Under the pieces are notes generated by a model, which saw nothing but the letters and a program-made list of their open reading frames with translations, had not been told where the DNA came from and searched no databases. A DNA stretch of 62,059 nucleotides, from contig JBGSKY010000240.1 of assembly GCA_041740995.1 (NCBI GenBank), positions 1 through 62,059 of the forward strand. The letters are read 5' to 3'. This stretch comes from JBGSKY01 sp041740995 (GTDB lineage: Bacteria > Planctomycetota > Planctomycetia > Pirellulales > Pirellulaceae). Positions 36,300-44,740 of the stretch are shown in pieces. Made by a program: the position numbers and the translations under genes. Position 1 is the first letter of the stretch, and the number at the start of each line of letters is the position of its first letter.

Positions 36300-37469
36300 T
36301 CACCCGAAAGAGCGCGCCATCGAGCGCATCGTCAAACTCGAATGGAAACCAAGCAGCCCACTGACAGAGCGCGGCGCGCCGCGAGCGCTCACCAGATCGT
36401 TTGCTCCGTGAGGCCATTGCAGAAGCCTCAACACCAGATGATCTAGCCATTCAACTCCGACCGGAGACCAGCGATGCCGCTGAATCACAGCGTCCGGAAA
36501 ACATTCACTGCCAACCAACAAAGAAACTAATCCGCTAAAAATTGCACATTGCGAAGCCGCGCCCTGCCCCTGTCTGGCAATGTCCATCATTCCAGCATAC
36601 CAGTCATGGGTGTAAATCAGCCATGCGTAGATCGACAAACATACAACCGCTCGTGGATCAGAACCGCCAGCATACCCTTCAAATGCTTCACTAAGAACGC
36701 CTGCCAATTGCGCCAGTCCCCAGTTTTCCTCTAAACCTCTTTTCATAACTGACAGCGATTCGGCAACCGCTGGTTCGCGAGTCCCCTCAGCCAACCAGTC
36801 GCAAGCCTCCAGTGGGTTCCAATTTCTAAAATCGGTCAGTAACGCAAATTGTGTTGCGCGGGCCAACAACCGGACGAAATCGACCAATTCGACTTCGTTT
36901 TGCTTGTTCGCCGCAAAAGTAGATTGCAGCCAGGGACTGATACGATTGACAGTCCCTTGAAGGCAAGTGGTCAAAAGCACAACGGCGGGTAGCATCCGAT
37001 CCTCGGCCCATAATCGACCGGCACTGTAATGAGGCTTAATGCGGCGCGACGGACTGAGCAGACGAGAAAAAGTTGACGCAAACCGATGACCTATCAATTT
37101 TGTCGAAAGCACCTCGCCGTATCGCTCATGGCTTGAACGAGAGCAAAGGATGGCCTGAGCAACTGAAATAGCAGCGACTGTCTGGAACCCATGTCGGCGT
37201 GGAAAACTTTTACCATCGGGAACCTGTTGGAGGGAATCGACTTTGGAAGCCGCCGACGCCTCAGTTTTCAACTCAAATTGCAGTCCGAAGGATTCACCAA
37301 TCGCGATCGCATATAAAGCTGTCTCAATCGCCGATTCTCGCTCGGCCGCCAAGAGCGGAACGAACCAACTTTCCGTTGGATGCGGTAATTCCGCAGTGAT
37401 GCCATCAAGCTGTTTTTTACGTGGAGCAAGCATGGTGGCATGTTCGTTGGAATCGGGTCGTAATATCAT
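36300..37469 (-). CDS. Degenerate ADP-ribosylglycohydrolase (DraG/ARH-fold) protein
   Basis: 389 residues; ATG 37433 is an alternative start. The layout is that of ADP-ribosylglycohydrolases: AIAIGESFGLQFE (residues 54-66) aligns with the family's GDALG entry helix with the Asp changed to Glu, an all-helical middle follows, and MDIARQGQGAASQCAIFSGLVSLLVGS (from about residue 295) aligns with the AVNLGGDTDTIAAIAGAL metal-binding motif but has no DTD aspartates. VGVEWLDHLVLRL matches the family's C-terminal helix. Active members use these aspartates to hold two metal ions, so this protein is probably inactive as a hydrolase and may only bind ADP-ribose or another ligand. The assignment rests on pattern matching by eye. 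Confidence 0.62.
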   Translation of the reverse strand: MILRPDSNEHATMLAPRKKQLDGITAELPHPTESWFVPLLAAERESAIETALYAIAIGESFGLQFELKTEASAASKVDSLQQVPDGKSFPRRHGFQTVAAISVAQAILCSRSSHERYGEVLSTKLIGHRFASTFSRLLSPSRRIKPHYSAGRLWAEDRMLPAVVLLTTCLQGTVNRISPWLQSTFAANKQNEVELVDFVRLLARATQFALLTDFRNWNPLEACDWLAEGTREPAVAESLSVMKRGLEENWGLAQLAGVLSEAFEGYAGGSDPRAVVCLSIYAWLIYTHDWYAGMMDIARQGQGAASQCAIFSGLVSLLVGSECFPDAVIQRHRWSPVGVEWLDHLVLRLLQWPHGANDLVSARGAPRSVSGLLGFHSSLTMRSMARSFG

Positions 37470-38070
37470 AACAGCTTTCGCTCAAAAGTTGTTGAACAAC
37501 AAAAGCAGCGTCAAAAAAGCATGTCACTAAATCTTACAAACTTGTTGCACAGAAGGAGTGACAAGCCATCGGTTTGCCGCAGCAGCGAATCGCGTTCCAA
37601 GGTGAAGACTTCTGATCAATGGATTTTCAGGCTGCCTGCAATAGTACGACTCTGAAAACGGTTACGGATTGCAATTCGAACTTGAAATAAGTCTAAAAAC
37701 ATCCAAAAAGGCAACTTTTCCGATTATTCCGGTCTTGCAGCGTTTTGAAGCATCGCCAGTTTATTTGTTCTTGAACGATGGATCTTCCACCGAATTGGAC
37801 CGCCCAGGGGCGCAACTCAGGCACATCAAAGGATATGCGGATTTGACTTTCATCAAGGACTTAACAACAGCTGCAACAAGCCTGAGGCGAATCAAAATTC
37901 CACCTCCGGCGGCTTATATGCGACGATTTATGCCTTTCATTTGTGCATTCGGCGGCAAAAATGCTGGACTTGCGTTTACATCCGGGACGTCCTCTGCGGT
38001 TGATTTTATCACACCGTCAATTTGCAATTTTGAGCCGCTTTTCTTTCTCCGGTGTTGTCGCCTAGCACCC
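37470..38070. other. Intergenic region between divergent genes, about 600 bases
   Basis: The stretch separates the degenerate ADP-ribosylglycohydrolase (minus) from the cytochrome c operon (plus). An open frame from 37669 runs in phase into the cytochrome gene, but its 134 extra residues carry no signal peptide, no family similarity and end immediately before a clear lipoprotein signal, so I regard it as non-coding. It should contain the promoter of the oxidase-maturation operon. No tRNA, hairpin terminator or repeat was recognised. Confidence 0.5.
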
Positions 38071-39342
38071 ATGAACTCCCAGCGTATGCTACCCCAAACT
38101 TGTTTTCTGCTCCTCGCCTTGGCGAGCTGCTTCTCCTTAGTCGGTTGTACGCCAAATATTCAGTACCCAGACCATTTGCTGGCAGAATATCGAGCACAAA
38201 AAGAGGTTGGCAACGATTACATGGACCTAAAAGTTTTCGTTGCTTCGTCTCTGTCCTGGCTGTTTGGGACTATCGAAACCCCAACGCTGCCGGACGACCT
38301 AAGGTCCGATCTTCATTTATCAGACGTCTTAGACATCAATTCGATTCGCCGAGCTGCGGGCCCGGTCGGCCGCAATGCCGATGGAATTGAGTCTGGCGTG
38401 TTCCGAAAACACTGCACGATCTGCCACGGGCTTGGAGGCGATGGACTTGGTCCTTCAGCGATGATGCTTGCACCATACCCTCGCGATTACCGTCGCGGCA
38501 CCTTTAAGTTCGCGACCAGCGGGCAAGGCAAACCGCCCAGTCACGACGACCTTGTTCGGATAATCACTGACGGCATTCCTGGAACTGCCATGCCCGCAAT
38601 GGCGGCTCTGGCAAACGATCCACACTTTAAGGAAGACATCGAAGTTTTAGCTGACTATGTGGTATTCCTTGCAATTCGAGGCGAAGTCGAACGCCGCATT
38701 TGGTTGGAATTTATTCCCGAGCTTTCCCAAGAAGAAATGAACGAACTTGCCAAGGTGCGAGATGCGAACGACCTGACATTGGAGTCCAAGCAGCAATTAC
38801 TCGACATTGTTCAAACGGTGGGCGAGCGTTGGCGAAACCTTGCACCAACGCCCAACAGTGTCTCTTCGCTGGCATTTCAATGGCCGGAAGACCTCGAAAG
38901 CGAAAAGCACGCTGAAATGCTTGCGTCCGCCAAAAGAGGGGCCGATTTGTTTCAAAGTGAGACGACAGCTTGTGTTCAGTGTCACGGTGCGACGGGCAAC
39001 GGCGATGGACGGTTGAACGATTTTGACGAATGGACCAAGGATTGGACATTTCGTGCTGGCGTTGACCCACGCAATCCCGAGCAATGGAAGCCTCTGAAAC
39101 GGCTTGGATTGTTGAAACCGATTGTCGATCAACCGCGAAATTTGCATTACGGTGCGTTTCGGGGAGGCGACGACCCGTATCTCATCTTCAATCGCCTCGC
39201 CAACGGAATCGCTGGAACGCCAATGCCGGCGATACCTAGAATTGAGTCTTCGCCAGTCGGTTTACGCGAGGACCAGATTTGGGATTTGGTCAATTTTTGC
39301 CAATCGCTCGCGTTCGAAGAAACCAATAGGTCAGAACTTTGA
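38071..39342 (+). CDS. Dihaem cytochrome c lipoprotein
   Basis: About 423 residues from ATG 38071. The N-terminus is a lipoprotein signal with cysteine in FSLVGCTPN, so the protein is anchored to the outer face of the cytoplasmic membrane. Two cytochrome c domains follow: haem site KHCTICHGLGGDG (about residue 115) with axial Met in GIPGTAMPAM, and TACVQCHGATGNGDG (about residue 300) with Met in GIAGTPMPAIP. It probably passes electrons to a haem-copper oxidase. It is the first gene of a tight operon with ctaA; its stop TGA overlaps the TTG start of ctaA. The oxidase subunits are not in the window. Confidence 0.9.
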   Translation: MNSQRMLPQTCFLLLALASCFSLVGCTPNIQYPDHLLAEYRAQKEVGNDYMDLKVFVASSLSWLFGTIETPTLPDDLRSDLHLSDVLDINSIRRAAGPVGRNADGIESGVFRKHCTICHGLGGDGLGPSAMMLAPYPRDYRRGTFKFATSGQGKPPSHDDLVRIITDGIPGTAMPAMAALANDPHFKEDIEVLADYVVFLAIRGEVERRIWLEFIPELSQEEMNELAKVRDANDLTLESKQQLLDIVQTVGERWRNLAPTPNSVSSLAFQWPEDLESEKHAEMLASAKRGADLFQSETTACVQCHGATGNGDGRLNDFDEWTKDWTFRAGVDPRNPEQWKPLKRLGLLKPIVDQPRNLHYGAFRGGDDPYLIFNRLANGIAGTPMPAIPRIESSPVGLREDQIWDLVNFCQSLAFEETNRSEL

Positions 39343-40442
39343 ATCCCCAGATAGTACCGCCCAGCCCGCCAGTGTTGGATCAGCATTCATCCGAGCCGTT
39401 TTACTGCCGAACGCGGTTTTGGTCGCTTTGCGTTGCGATCACTATCTTTCCGTTGATCTGGGCAGGCGGGTTAGTTACGACTAACGACGCGGGTATGGCC
39501 GTTCCCGATTGGCCAGGCACCTTCGGCTACAATCTTTTTCTATACCCGATCAGCACCTGGATTTCAGGTCCTTACGATCTATTCGTCGAGCACGGGCATC
39601 GTCTGCTCGGCGCCTTTGTTGGATTGTTGGCGATTGCACTCGTCGCCGTAGCTTTTGCGAAACAAACTTCGAAGAAACTTCGTCTCTGGTCGCTAGCACT
39701 TTTGATCGCGATTATTTGCCAAGGATTGCTCGGTGGCGTCCGTGTATTAGCAGTCCAGCAACGTATCGCTCTAATTCACGGCTGCACGGGACCTTTAGTA
39801 TTCCTTTTGGCCAGTTACGTCGTCGTTTTAAGCGGACGCAGTCGCAGCGTCGCGATTGGCGACCATCTCAGCAGCCAGGCAATTCTGGATGCAGAAACCG
39901 CCATAAATCCGATCGACGCAAGTCGCTTGAAAGAAGGTTTTATGACGCGAGGCTTTCATTGGTGGACCACAATTCTCGCGTTATCGACAATCTTTCAATT
40001 GATCATCGGCGCTTCGTTGCGTCACGCCGAACCGACGCTTAAGCCAGTGGGATTTATGGCGATAACCCATTTGCATCTTACGTTTGCGACAATCATTTTC
40101 GTTTTGACAGTTGTGACTTTTTTGCGGAGCTGGACAAAGAAAGCGTCTTATTGGAACGAAGCAAAAAGATACTCTGGCTTGCTATTTCTACTGATTTGCG
40201 TACAAGTTGGATTGGGAATAGCGACTTGGTTTGTGAACTACGCGTGGCCTTGGAGCGGTTTGACGGCAGATCTGGCAACGCATGTCAACGAGCTAAAAGG
40301 TTTTTGGGAAACAATGATTGTCACGGGCCACCAAGCTGTTGGCTCTCTAATTTTGGTGACTTCTTTTTTGCTCTCGCTCGCCGCGTGGCGTTTAAGCCAG
40401 TTTGGTGCAAAAAATCACTTCATCAAACAAGTGCGAACGTGA
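39339..40442 (+). CDS. ctaA: Haem A synthase (CtaA/COX15)
   Basis: 367 residues, integral membrane protein with about eight transmembrane helices. It oxidises the C8 methyl of haem O to a formyl group, giving haem A. Haem-ligand histidines lie in the expected helices: VEHGHRLLGAFVGLL, ALIHGCTGPLVFL, ITHLHLTFATI and TGHQAVGSLILV. The N-terminal NDAGMAVPDWPGTFGYNLF is the COX15 signature. The start is TTG at 39339, overlapping the upstream stop codon by four bases (TTGA), consistent with translational coupling. The long loop around residues 165-195 is not conserved. Confidence 0.93.
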   Translation: MNPQIVPPSPPVLDQHSSEPFYCRTRFWSLCVAITIFPLIWAGGLVTTNDAGMAVPDWPGTFGYNLFLYPISTWISGPYDLFVEHGHRLLGAFVGLLAIALVAVAFAKQTSKKLRLWSLALLIAIICQGLLGGVRVLAVQQRIALIHGCTGPLVFLLASYVVVLSGRSRSVAIGDHLSSQAILDAETAINPIDASRLKEGFMTRGFHWWTTILALSTIFQLIIGASLRHAEPTLKPVGFMAITHLHLTFATIIFVLTVVTFLRSWTKKASYWNEAKRYSGLLFLLICVQVGLGIATWFVNYAWPWSGLTADLATHVNELKGFWETMIVTGHQAVGSLILVTSFLLSLAAWRLSQFGAKNHFIKQVRT

Positions 40443-41536
40443 CAAACGGCCCGCAATGCACGGTTGATCCTACTCCGTCGGAAGACTTTGGACCCAATGA
40501 AATGACTGCCACTGTGCCAATGCTAAATACCGCCGCACCGCTGAAGTCGCCTGCAACGTTTGAAACCGACTACATCAGCTCTCGAATACCGGGCGAAACA
40601 GGAGTTTCGAGTGGCTTGGTCTCAAAGGCTGTTCAACTCCCAAGTGGTACGGGAACTGTAAGTGTTCAGAATCCATCATGGGTCGCTGACTACATTCAGC
40701 TAACCAAGCCAAGAATTCTGTTCATGATTTTGATTACAGTCGGCGCCGGTGCGGTTTGCGTTCCAGATACTTCGACTACTCTTGTGACGCTATTGGCCAG
40801 CTTACTGGGCACGCTGTTCGTCGCGGCAAGTGCGTCGGTCATGAATCAAGTCGTCGAAAAATCGAACGATGGCATGATGCAGCGGACGCTTCGTCGACCA
40901 CTGCCTGACGGACGTCTGACGAAGCTTGAAGCGACTTTGTTCGGCGGCATTTTGCTCGCGTTGGGAATGTCGATTCTACTTTGTTTGACAAATCTTTCCG
41001 CCAGTCTAATTGCGTTGGCAACTTGGCTGCTCTATGTCGGAATTTACACTCCCTCAAAGACAATGTCCGTTTGGAACACTGCCGTCGGAACACTGCCCGG
41101 CGCCATGCCCGTGTTAATTGGCTGGTGCGCTGCTGGAGGAACGCTGTCTGATTGGCGTGGCTGGATGATTACATCAATCGTGGTGCTTTGGCAGTTTCCA
41201 CATTTTATGAGCATTGCGTGGTTATATCGACAAGATTACGAGGGGGCAGGATATCGAATGTGGACCACTGTTGAGCCGACAGGGATCGTCGCTGGCTGGC
41301 ACGCTAGCATTGGGGCAGCTCTTTTAATCATTGTGGCTCTGGCATCTATTAATTATCAATCGCCGGTCGACTTTTTTTTCGGACTGATCATTTTGCTTGT
41401 CGCCGGCCAACAACTGATCGCGGCGATCAAATTTCACCAATGTCGAGACGACCAAACCGCCCGACGCTTACTCCGAAGCTCGCTGTTGGTCCTCCCATTG
41501 CTCCTGTTGGCAGTTGTTCTCGCATCAGTTTTGTAA
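40439..41536 (+). CDS. ctaB: Protohaem IX farnesyltransferase (haem O synthase)
   Basis: About 365 residues from a GTG at 40439 that overlaps the ctaA stop (GTGA); ATG 40503 is an alternative because the first 80 residues are a non-conserved, Thr/Ser/Pro-rich cytoplasmic extension. The UbiA-type prenyltransferase starts at DYIQLTKPRILFMILITVGAG. The first Asp-rich motif region is NQVVEKSNDGMMQRTLRRPLPDGRLT, and the second is RQDYEGAGYRMWTTVEPTG with WQFPHFMSIAWLY just before it, as in COX10. It adds a farnesyl group to haem B, feeding CtaA. Confidence 0.93.
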   Translation: MTNGPQCTVDPTPSEDFGPNEMTATVPMLNTAAPLKSPATFETDYISSRIPGETGVSSGLVSKAVQLPSGTGTVSVQNPSWVADYIQLTKPRILFMILITVGAGAVCVPDTSTTLVTLLASLLGTLFVAASASVMNQVVEKSNDGMMQRTLRRPLPDGRLTKLEATLFGGILLALGMSILLCLTNLSASLIALATWLLYVGIYTPSKTMSVWNTAVGTLPGAMPVLIGWCAAGGTLSDWRGWMITSIVVLWQFPHFMSIAWLYRQDYEGAGYRMWTTVEPTGIVAGWHASIGAALLIIVALASINYQSPVDFFFGLIILLVAGQQLIAAIKFHQCRDDQTARRLLRSSLLVLPLLLLAVVLASVL

Positions 41537-41568
41537 TTGCTTCCTCTCAAGCTCAAAGAGATCTAAAG

Positions 41569-42513
41569 TTGCTCGAAAACACTGCATTGTCGATTGAGAA
41601 TGTCACGTACCATTATGGTTCGCGGCTTGCGCTAGACGGGATTAGCCAGTCAATTTCCGCTGGTCAAGTCTTCGTCATCCTAGGTCCTAACGGAAGCGGC
41701 AAGTCGACACTTTTCAAATTAGCATCAACGCTCATACCGCTTCAGACCGGAGAAATCTTTATCGCTGGACATTCAGTGCGCGAACAGGCCAATCAGGTGC
41801 GTCGCCACTTAGGAGTCGTTTTTCAGTACCCGAGCTTGGACAAAAAACTAACCGTTCGAGAAAACATCGACTGCCAAGCTTCGCTTTTTGGACTTCGAGG
41901 AAAACTGCGGACCAATCGAGTTGACGAGGTTCTAAAAAAGCTTGGACTTACTGATCGAACCAACGAACGAGTCGAAAAGCTTTCAGGCGGTTTGAAACGT
42001 CGAGTTGAACTCGCGAAAGGAATTTTGCACCGACCGTCTGTCTTGCTGCTTGACGAGCCGAGCACTGGATTGGATCCGTCGGCACGGCTTGATTATTGGG
42101 CCGCGTTGCAAGAACTTCGAAAAGAAGCGGGGACTACGGTGATCATGACTACCCACCTGCTCGAAGAAGCCGACAAAGCAGACTCAATAGCCATTTTCCA
42201 TCAAGGAAAAATTGTCGCGCAAGATTCGCCCGAAAAGCTTCGTCGCGATATGGGGCAAAACATCGTAACAATACAAAGTCGCTCGGCCGTTGATGCTCAA
42301 GAGCTTGTGCAATCGCGTTTCGGCTGGTCTTCTGACTTGGTCGGCAATCAAATCCGGATTCGAAACGCCGAAGCGGCACAACGGGTCACCGATCTATCCG
42401 ATGCGCTCGGAAATATGGCTGACAGCTTAACAATTGGACGACCCAGCTTAGAAGATGTCTTCGTTGAAAAAACAGGCGTCAGCTACTCAGCCGATGCTGC
42501 CATCGCCTCATAG
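41569..42513 (+). CDS. ABC transporter ATP-binding protein of the oxidase-maturation operon
   Basis: About 315 residues from a TTG at 41569, preceded by AAAGAG at 8 bases; the frame continues upstream inside ctaB but without similarity. Walker A is GPNGSGKST, the Q-loop is VVFQYPSLDKKLTVRENI, the signature is KLSGGLKRRVELAKG, Walker B is VLLLDEPSTGLDPS and the H-loop is IMTTHLLEEADKAD. The C-terminal extension of about 90 residues is typical of DrrA/NodI/CcmA-like exporters of the ABC-2 class. Its permease is encoded two genes downstream. The substrate is unknown; copper, haem or a lipid are options from context only. Confidence 0.9.
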   Translation: MLENTALSIENVTYHYGSRLALDGISQSISAGQVFVILGPNGSGKSTLFKLASTLIPLQTGEIFIAGHSVREQANQVRRHLGVVFQYPSLDKKLTVRENIDCQASLFGLRGKLRTNRVDEVLKKLGLTDRTNERVEKLSGGLKRRVELAKGILHRPSVLLLDEPSTGLDPSARLDYWAALQELRKEAGTTVIMTTHLLEEADKADSIAIFHQGKIVAQDSPEKLRRDMGQNIVTIQSRSAVDAQELVQSRFGWSSDLVGNQIRIRNAEAAQRVTDLSDALGNMADSLTIGRPSLEDVFVEKTGVSYSADAAIAS

Positions 42514-42532
42514 CTGTTTTGGAAATAACACA

Positions 42533-43084
42533 ATGCAAACTGAGGAAATGCCTGTCAAATCGAACAATTCACAAGTGTTGCTAGTGATCAATATTGTCTC
42601 GATTGCTGTTCCCGTCGTGGTCGCTTTGCTGCTTGGAATACGATCGAAATTTGACCTTGGCGATTGGACTGGATCTCTGCCTCATCTGATCGGCGGGATC
42701 AATTCACTCACGACTCTGGTTCTGGTCGCAGCTTGGGTAGCCATTAAGCAGCGAAAATATCGCCTGCATGGCACCTTGATGACGACCGCAATTGTGCTTG
42801 GAGCGATATTCTTGGTCTGTTATGTCACCTACCATTTGAGCAACCCTTCGACTGCGTATGGCGGCGGTGGCCTACTGCGGTCTGTCTATTATTTCACATT
42901 GATTTCGCACATTGGGCTATCATTGATCGTATTACCATTGGTGCTGCGATCGTTTGCTTTTGCGATCACCAAACAATTTGAACGCCATCAACGAATCGCC
43001 AGATACGCTTTGCCGATTTGGTTGTACGTCTCTGCGACGGGCGTGATGGTCTATATGATGATCCGGCCCTACTACCAACATTAA
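42533..43084 (+). CDS. DUF420 membrane protein, CtaM-like oxidase assembly factor
   Basis: About 183 residues from ATG 42533, with five predicted transmembrane helices. The DUF420 pattern is visible: LPHLIGGINSLTTLVLVAAWVAIKQRKYRLHGTLM, VCYVTYHL, TLISHIGLSLIVLPLVL and RHQRIARYALPIWLYVSATGVMVYMM, with conserved histidines near the outer ends of the helices. The DUF420 protein CtaM of Firmicutes is required for maturation of aa3-type haem-copper oxidases, so a similar role fits this operon. It sits between the ATPase and the permease of one ABC transporter. Confidence 0.88.
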   Translation: MQTEEMPVKSNNSQVLLVINIVSIAVPVVVALLLGIRSKFDLGDWTGSLPHLIGGINSLTTLVLVAAWVAIKQRKYRLHGTLMTTAIVLGAIFLVCYVTYHLSNPSTAYGGGGLLRSVYYFTLISHIGLSLIVLPLVLRSFAFAITKQFERHQRIARYALPIWLYVSATGVMVYMMIRPYYQH

Positions 43085-43094
43085 GCTCATTCCA

Positions 43095-44021
43095 ATGACC
43101 CAAGCGACTATCGATTCCCAGTCGGCAAGCTCAACCAATTCAATATCGCCAGCAATCGATTTGCAACTTGCAGATCAAGCCGCCGCGTCGCCAATTCAAA
43201 GCGGATCCCAAGCCAAATCAATTGACGTCGCGATGATGCTTGCTTGGCGGGAATGGATTCGTTTTTTTCGCCAACCACATCGTGTAATAGCAGCCCTCGG
43301 CCAGCCGATCTTGTTGTGGATCCTCTTTGGTACCGGCTTGCACGGCGCCTTCCGCTCCGGCAACGAGCAAGACTTCATGGCCTATTACTTGCCAGGAACG
43401 ATTGCCCTAATTTTATTGTTTACAGCGATTTTTGCGACGATTTCGATCATCGAAGATCGGCGCGAAGGATTTCTGCAAAGCGTGCTTGTATCGGCAGCTC
43501 CGCGATGGACGATCGTTCTCGGAAAAGCGATCGGTGGCGGAGCAATTGCCTGGGTTCAGGCTTTGATTTTTCTTGGTTTGGCGATTTTGATTGGCACGGC
43601 AACTCTTTCACTCGACACTCTGTGGCTGGTTCTATTAATGGCGGTATCAGCGATCGGAGTAACGGCGCTGGGTGTTTGTTTCGCTTGGCCAATGGACAGC
43701 ACTCAAGGCTTTCATGCGATTATGAATTTAGTGCTGATGCCGATGTGGTTGCTTAGCGGCGCTTTCTTTCCAATCCCAGCACTTACTGCTGAGCAACCGA
43801 TTGGTCAGTCGATTATGCATTGGCTTATGCGGCTCAATCCGATGACTTACCCGGTTGCTGGAATGCGTCACCTGATTGTTGACGGCTCTTCCGCAGTGGT
43901 CACTTCAACCTGGGCCCCCAGCCTTCAAATGTCATGGGCCGTGACAATCGCAGCAACAGTTATCGGCCTGATCGCTGCAACTTTCGTAGTTCAGAAGAAC
44001 AAGCTTGGAGATGCTGTATGA
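43095..44021 (+). CDS. ABC-2 type transporter permease
   Basis: 308 residues. After a 45-residue polar N-terminus, an amphipathic segment (AWREWIRFFRQPHRVIAALGQPILLWILFGTGL) leads into six predicted transmembrane helices typical of ABC-2 exporters such as DrrB/NodJ. The motif LPGTIALILLFTAIF and the late NLVLMPMWLLSGAFFPI are characteristic of the family. It presumably pairs with the ATPase at 41569-42513; the DUF420 gene between them suggests that all three work together. Its stop overlaps the start of the SCO gene by four bases (ATGA). Confidence 0.9.
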   Translation: MTQATIDSQSASSTNSISPAIDLQLADQAAASPIQSGSQAKSIDVAMMLAWREWIRFFRQPHRVIAALGQPILLWILFGTGLHGAFRSGNEQDFMAYYLPGTIALILLFTAIFATISIIEDRREGFLQSVLVSAAPRWTIVLGKAIGGGAIAWVQALIFLGLAILIGTATLSLDTLWLVLLMAVSAIGVTALGVCFAWPMDSTQGFHAIMNLVLMPMWLLSGAFFPIPALTAEQPIGQSIMHWLMRLNPMTYPVAGMRHLIVDGSSAVVTSTWAPSLQMSWAVTIAATVIGLIAATFVVQKNKLGDAV

Positions 44022-44725
44022 AACGGGCACTTGCCATAGTAATGGCCGCTTGTGTAGCGCTGGTCTTGGTTTGGCTGACCAATCGAAACAAACTAGAAGG
44101 TCGGGCTTCAACCGGCGAAACGAATGCGGTACTAGTGCAGAATGACCAGCACGAAACGGTTGTCGCACTTTCAAAGCCTGAAGATCCCGGTCAGCGTACC
44201 GAAATCGCGGCGATGATGAAAGAGATTCAGGCACTCGACGAAGATCAGTGGCTGCACAAGTTTTATCTCACTGGCAGCGATGACAAGCCTGTTTCTTCCG
44301 ACGACTTGAAAGGGCAGCCTTACATTGCGAACTTCTTTTTTTCCACTTGCCCAGGTTCATGCAAACAACAAACCGACCAAATTCGATTATTGCAAGATCG
44401 ATATCGCAACGATCCAATTCGTTTTGTCAGTATCACCGTTCATCCGGCGTACGACACGCCAGACAAACTGGCGGCATATGCTGCTGAATCCGCTGGCGCG
44501 ATTGATGGCAAGTGGCTTTTTCTGACTGGTGATATGAAACAAATCTCTCGTATTGGCAACGACATCTTTTTGCTTGGGGCAATAAAGGAGTTTGGTCACC
44601 CAGATCGACTTTGTCTTGTCAACGCCGATGGAGTGCTTGTCGGTAAGTACAATTGGCATGATTCGACCGAACTTGAACAGCTCAATGCTCACGTCCGTGA
44701 GTTACTTGATATTGACAAGAAGTAA
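44018..44725 (+). CDS. SCO1/SenC family copper chaperone
   Basis: 235 residues. The ATG at 44018 overlaps the permease stop (ATGA) and has TTGGAG upstream. One N-terminal transmembrane helix anchors a periplasmic thioredoxin-like domain. The copper-binding cysteines are Cys111 and Cys115 in FFFSTCPGSCKQQ, and the distal histidine is probably in KEFGHPDRLCLVNADG. SCO proteins deliver copper to the CuA centre of cytochrome oxidase. Together with ctaA, ctaB and the DUF420 protein it strongly marks this block as oxidase maturation. Confidence 0.92.
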   Translation: MKRALAIVMAACVALVLVWLTNRNKLEGRASTGETNAVLVQNDQHETVVALSKPEDPGQRTEIAAMMKEIQALDEDQWLHKFYLTGSDDKPVSSDDLKGQPYIANFFFSTCPGSCKQQTDQIRLLQDRYRNDPIRFVSITVHPAYDTPDKLAAYAAESAGAIDGKWLFLTGDMKQISRIGNDIFLLGAIKEFGHPDRLCLVNADGVLVGKYNWHDSTELEQLNAHVRELLDIDKK

Positions 44726-44740
44726 TAACTCTGGAAGCGA

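Noticed and set aside
36178..36450. Open frame of 90 codons on the minus strand overlapping the end of the ADP-ribosylglycohydrolase-like gene
   Set aside because: It overlaps in another frame of the same strand and has no family features or ribosome binding site.
37669..38070. N-terminal extension of the dihaem cytochrome gene
   Set aside because: The 134 extra residues precede a complete lipoprotein signal peptide and resemble nothing; the ATG at 38071 is the better start.
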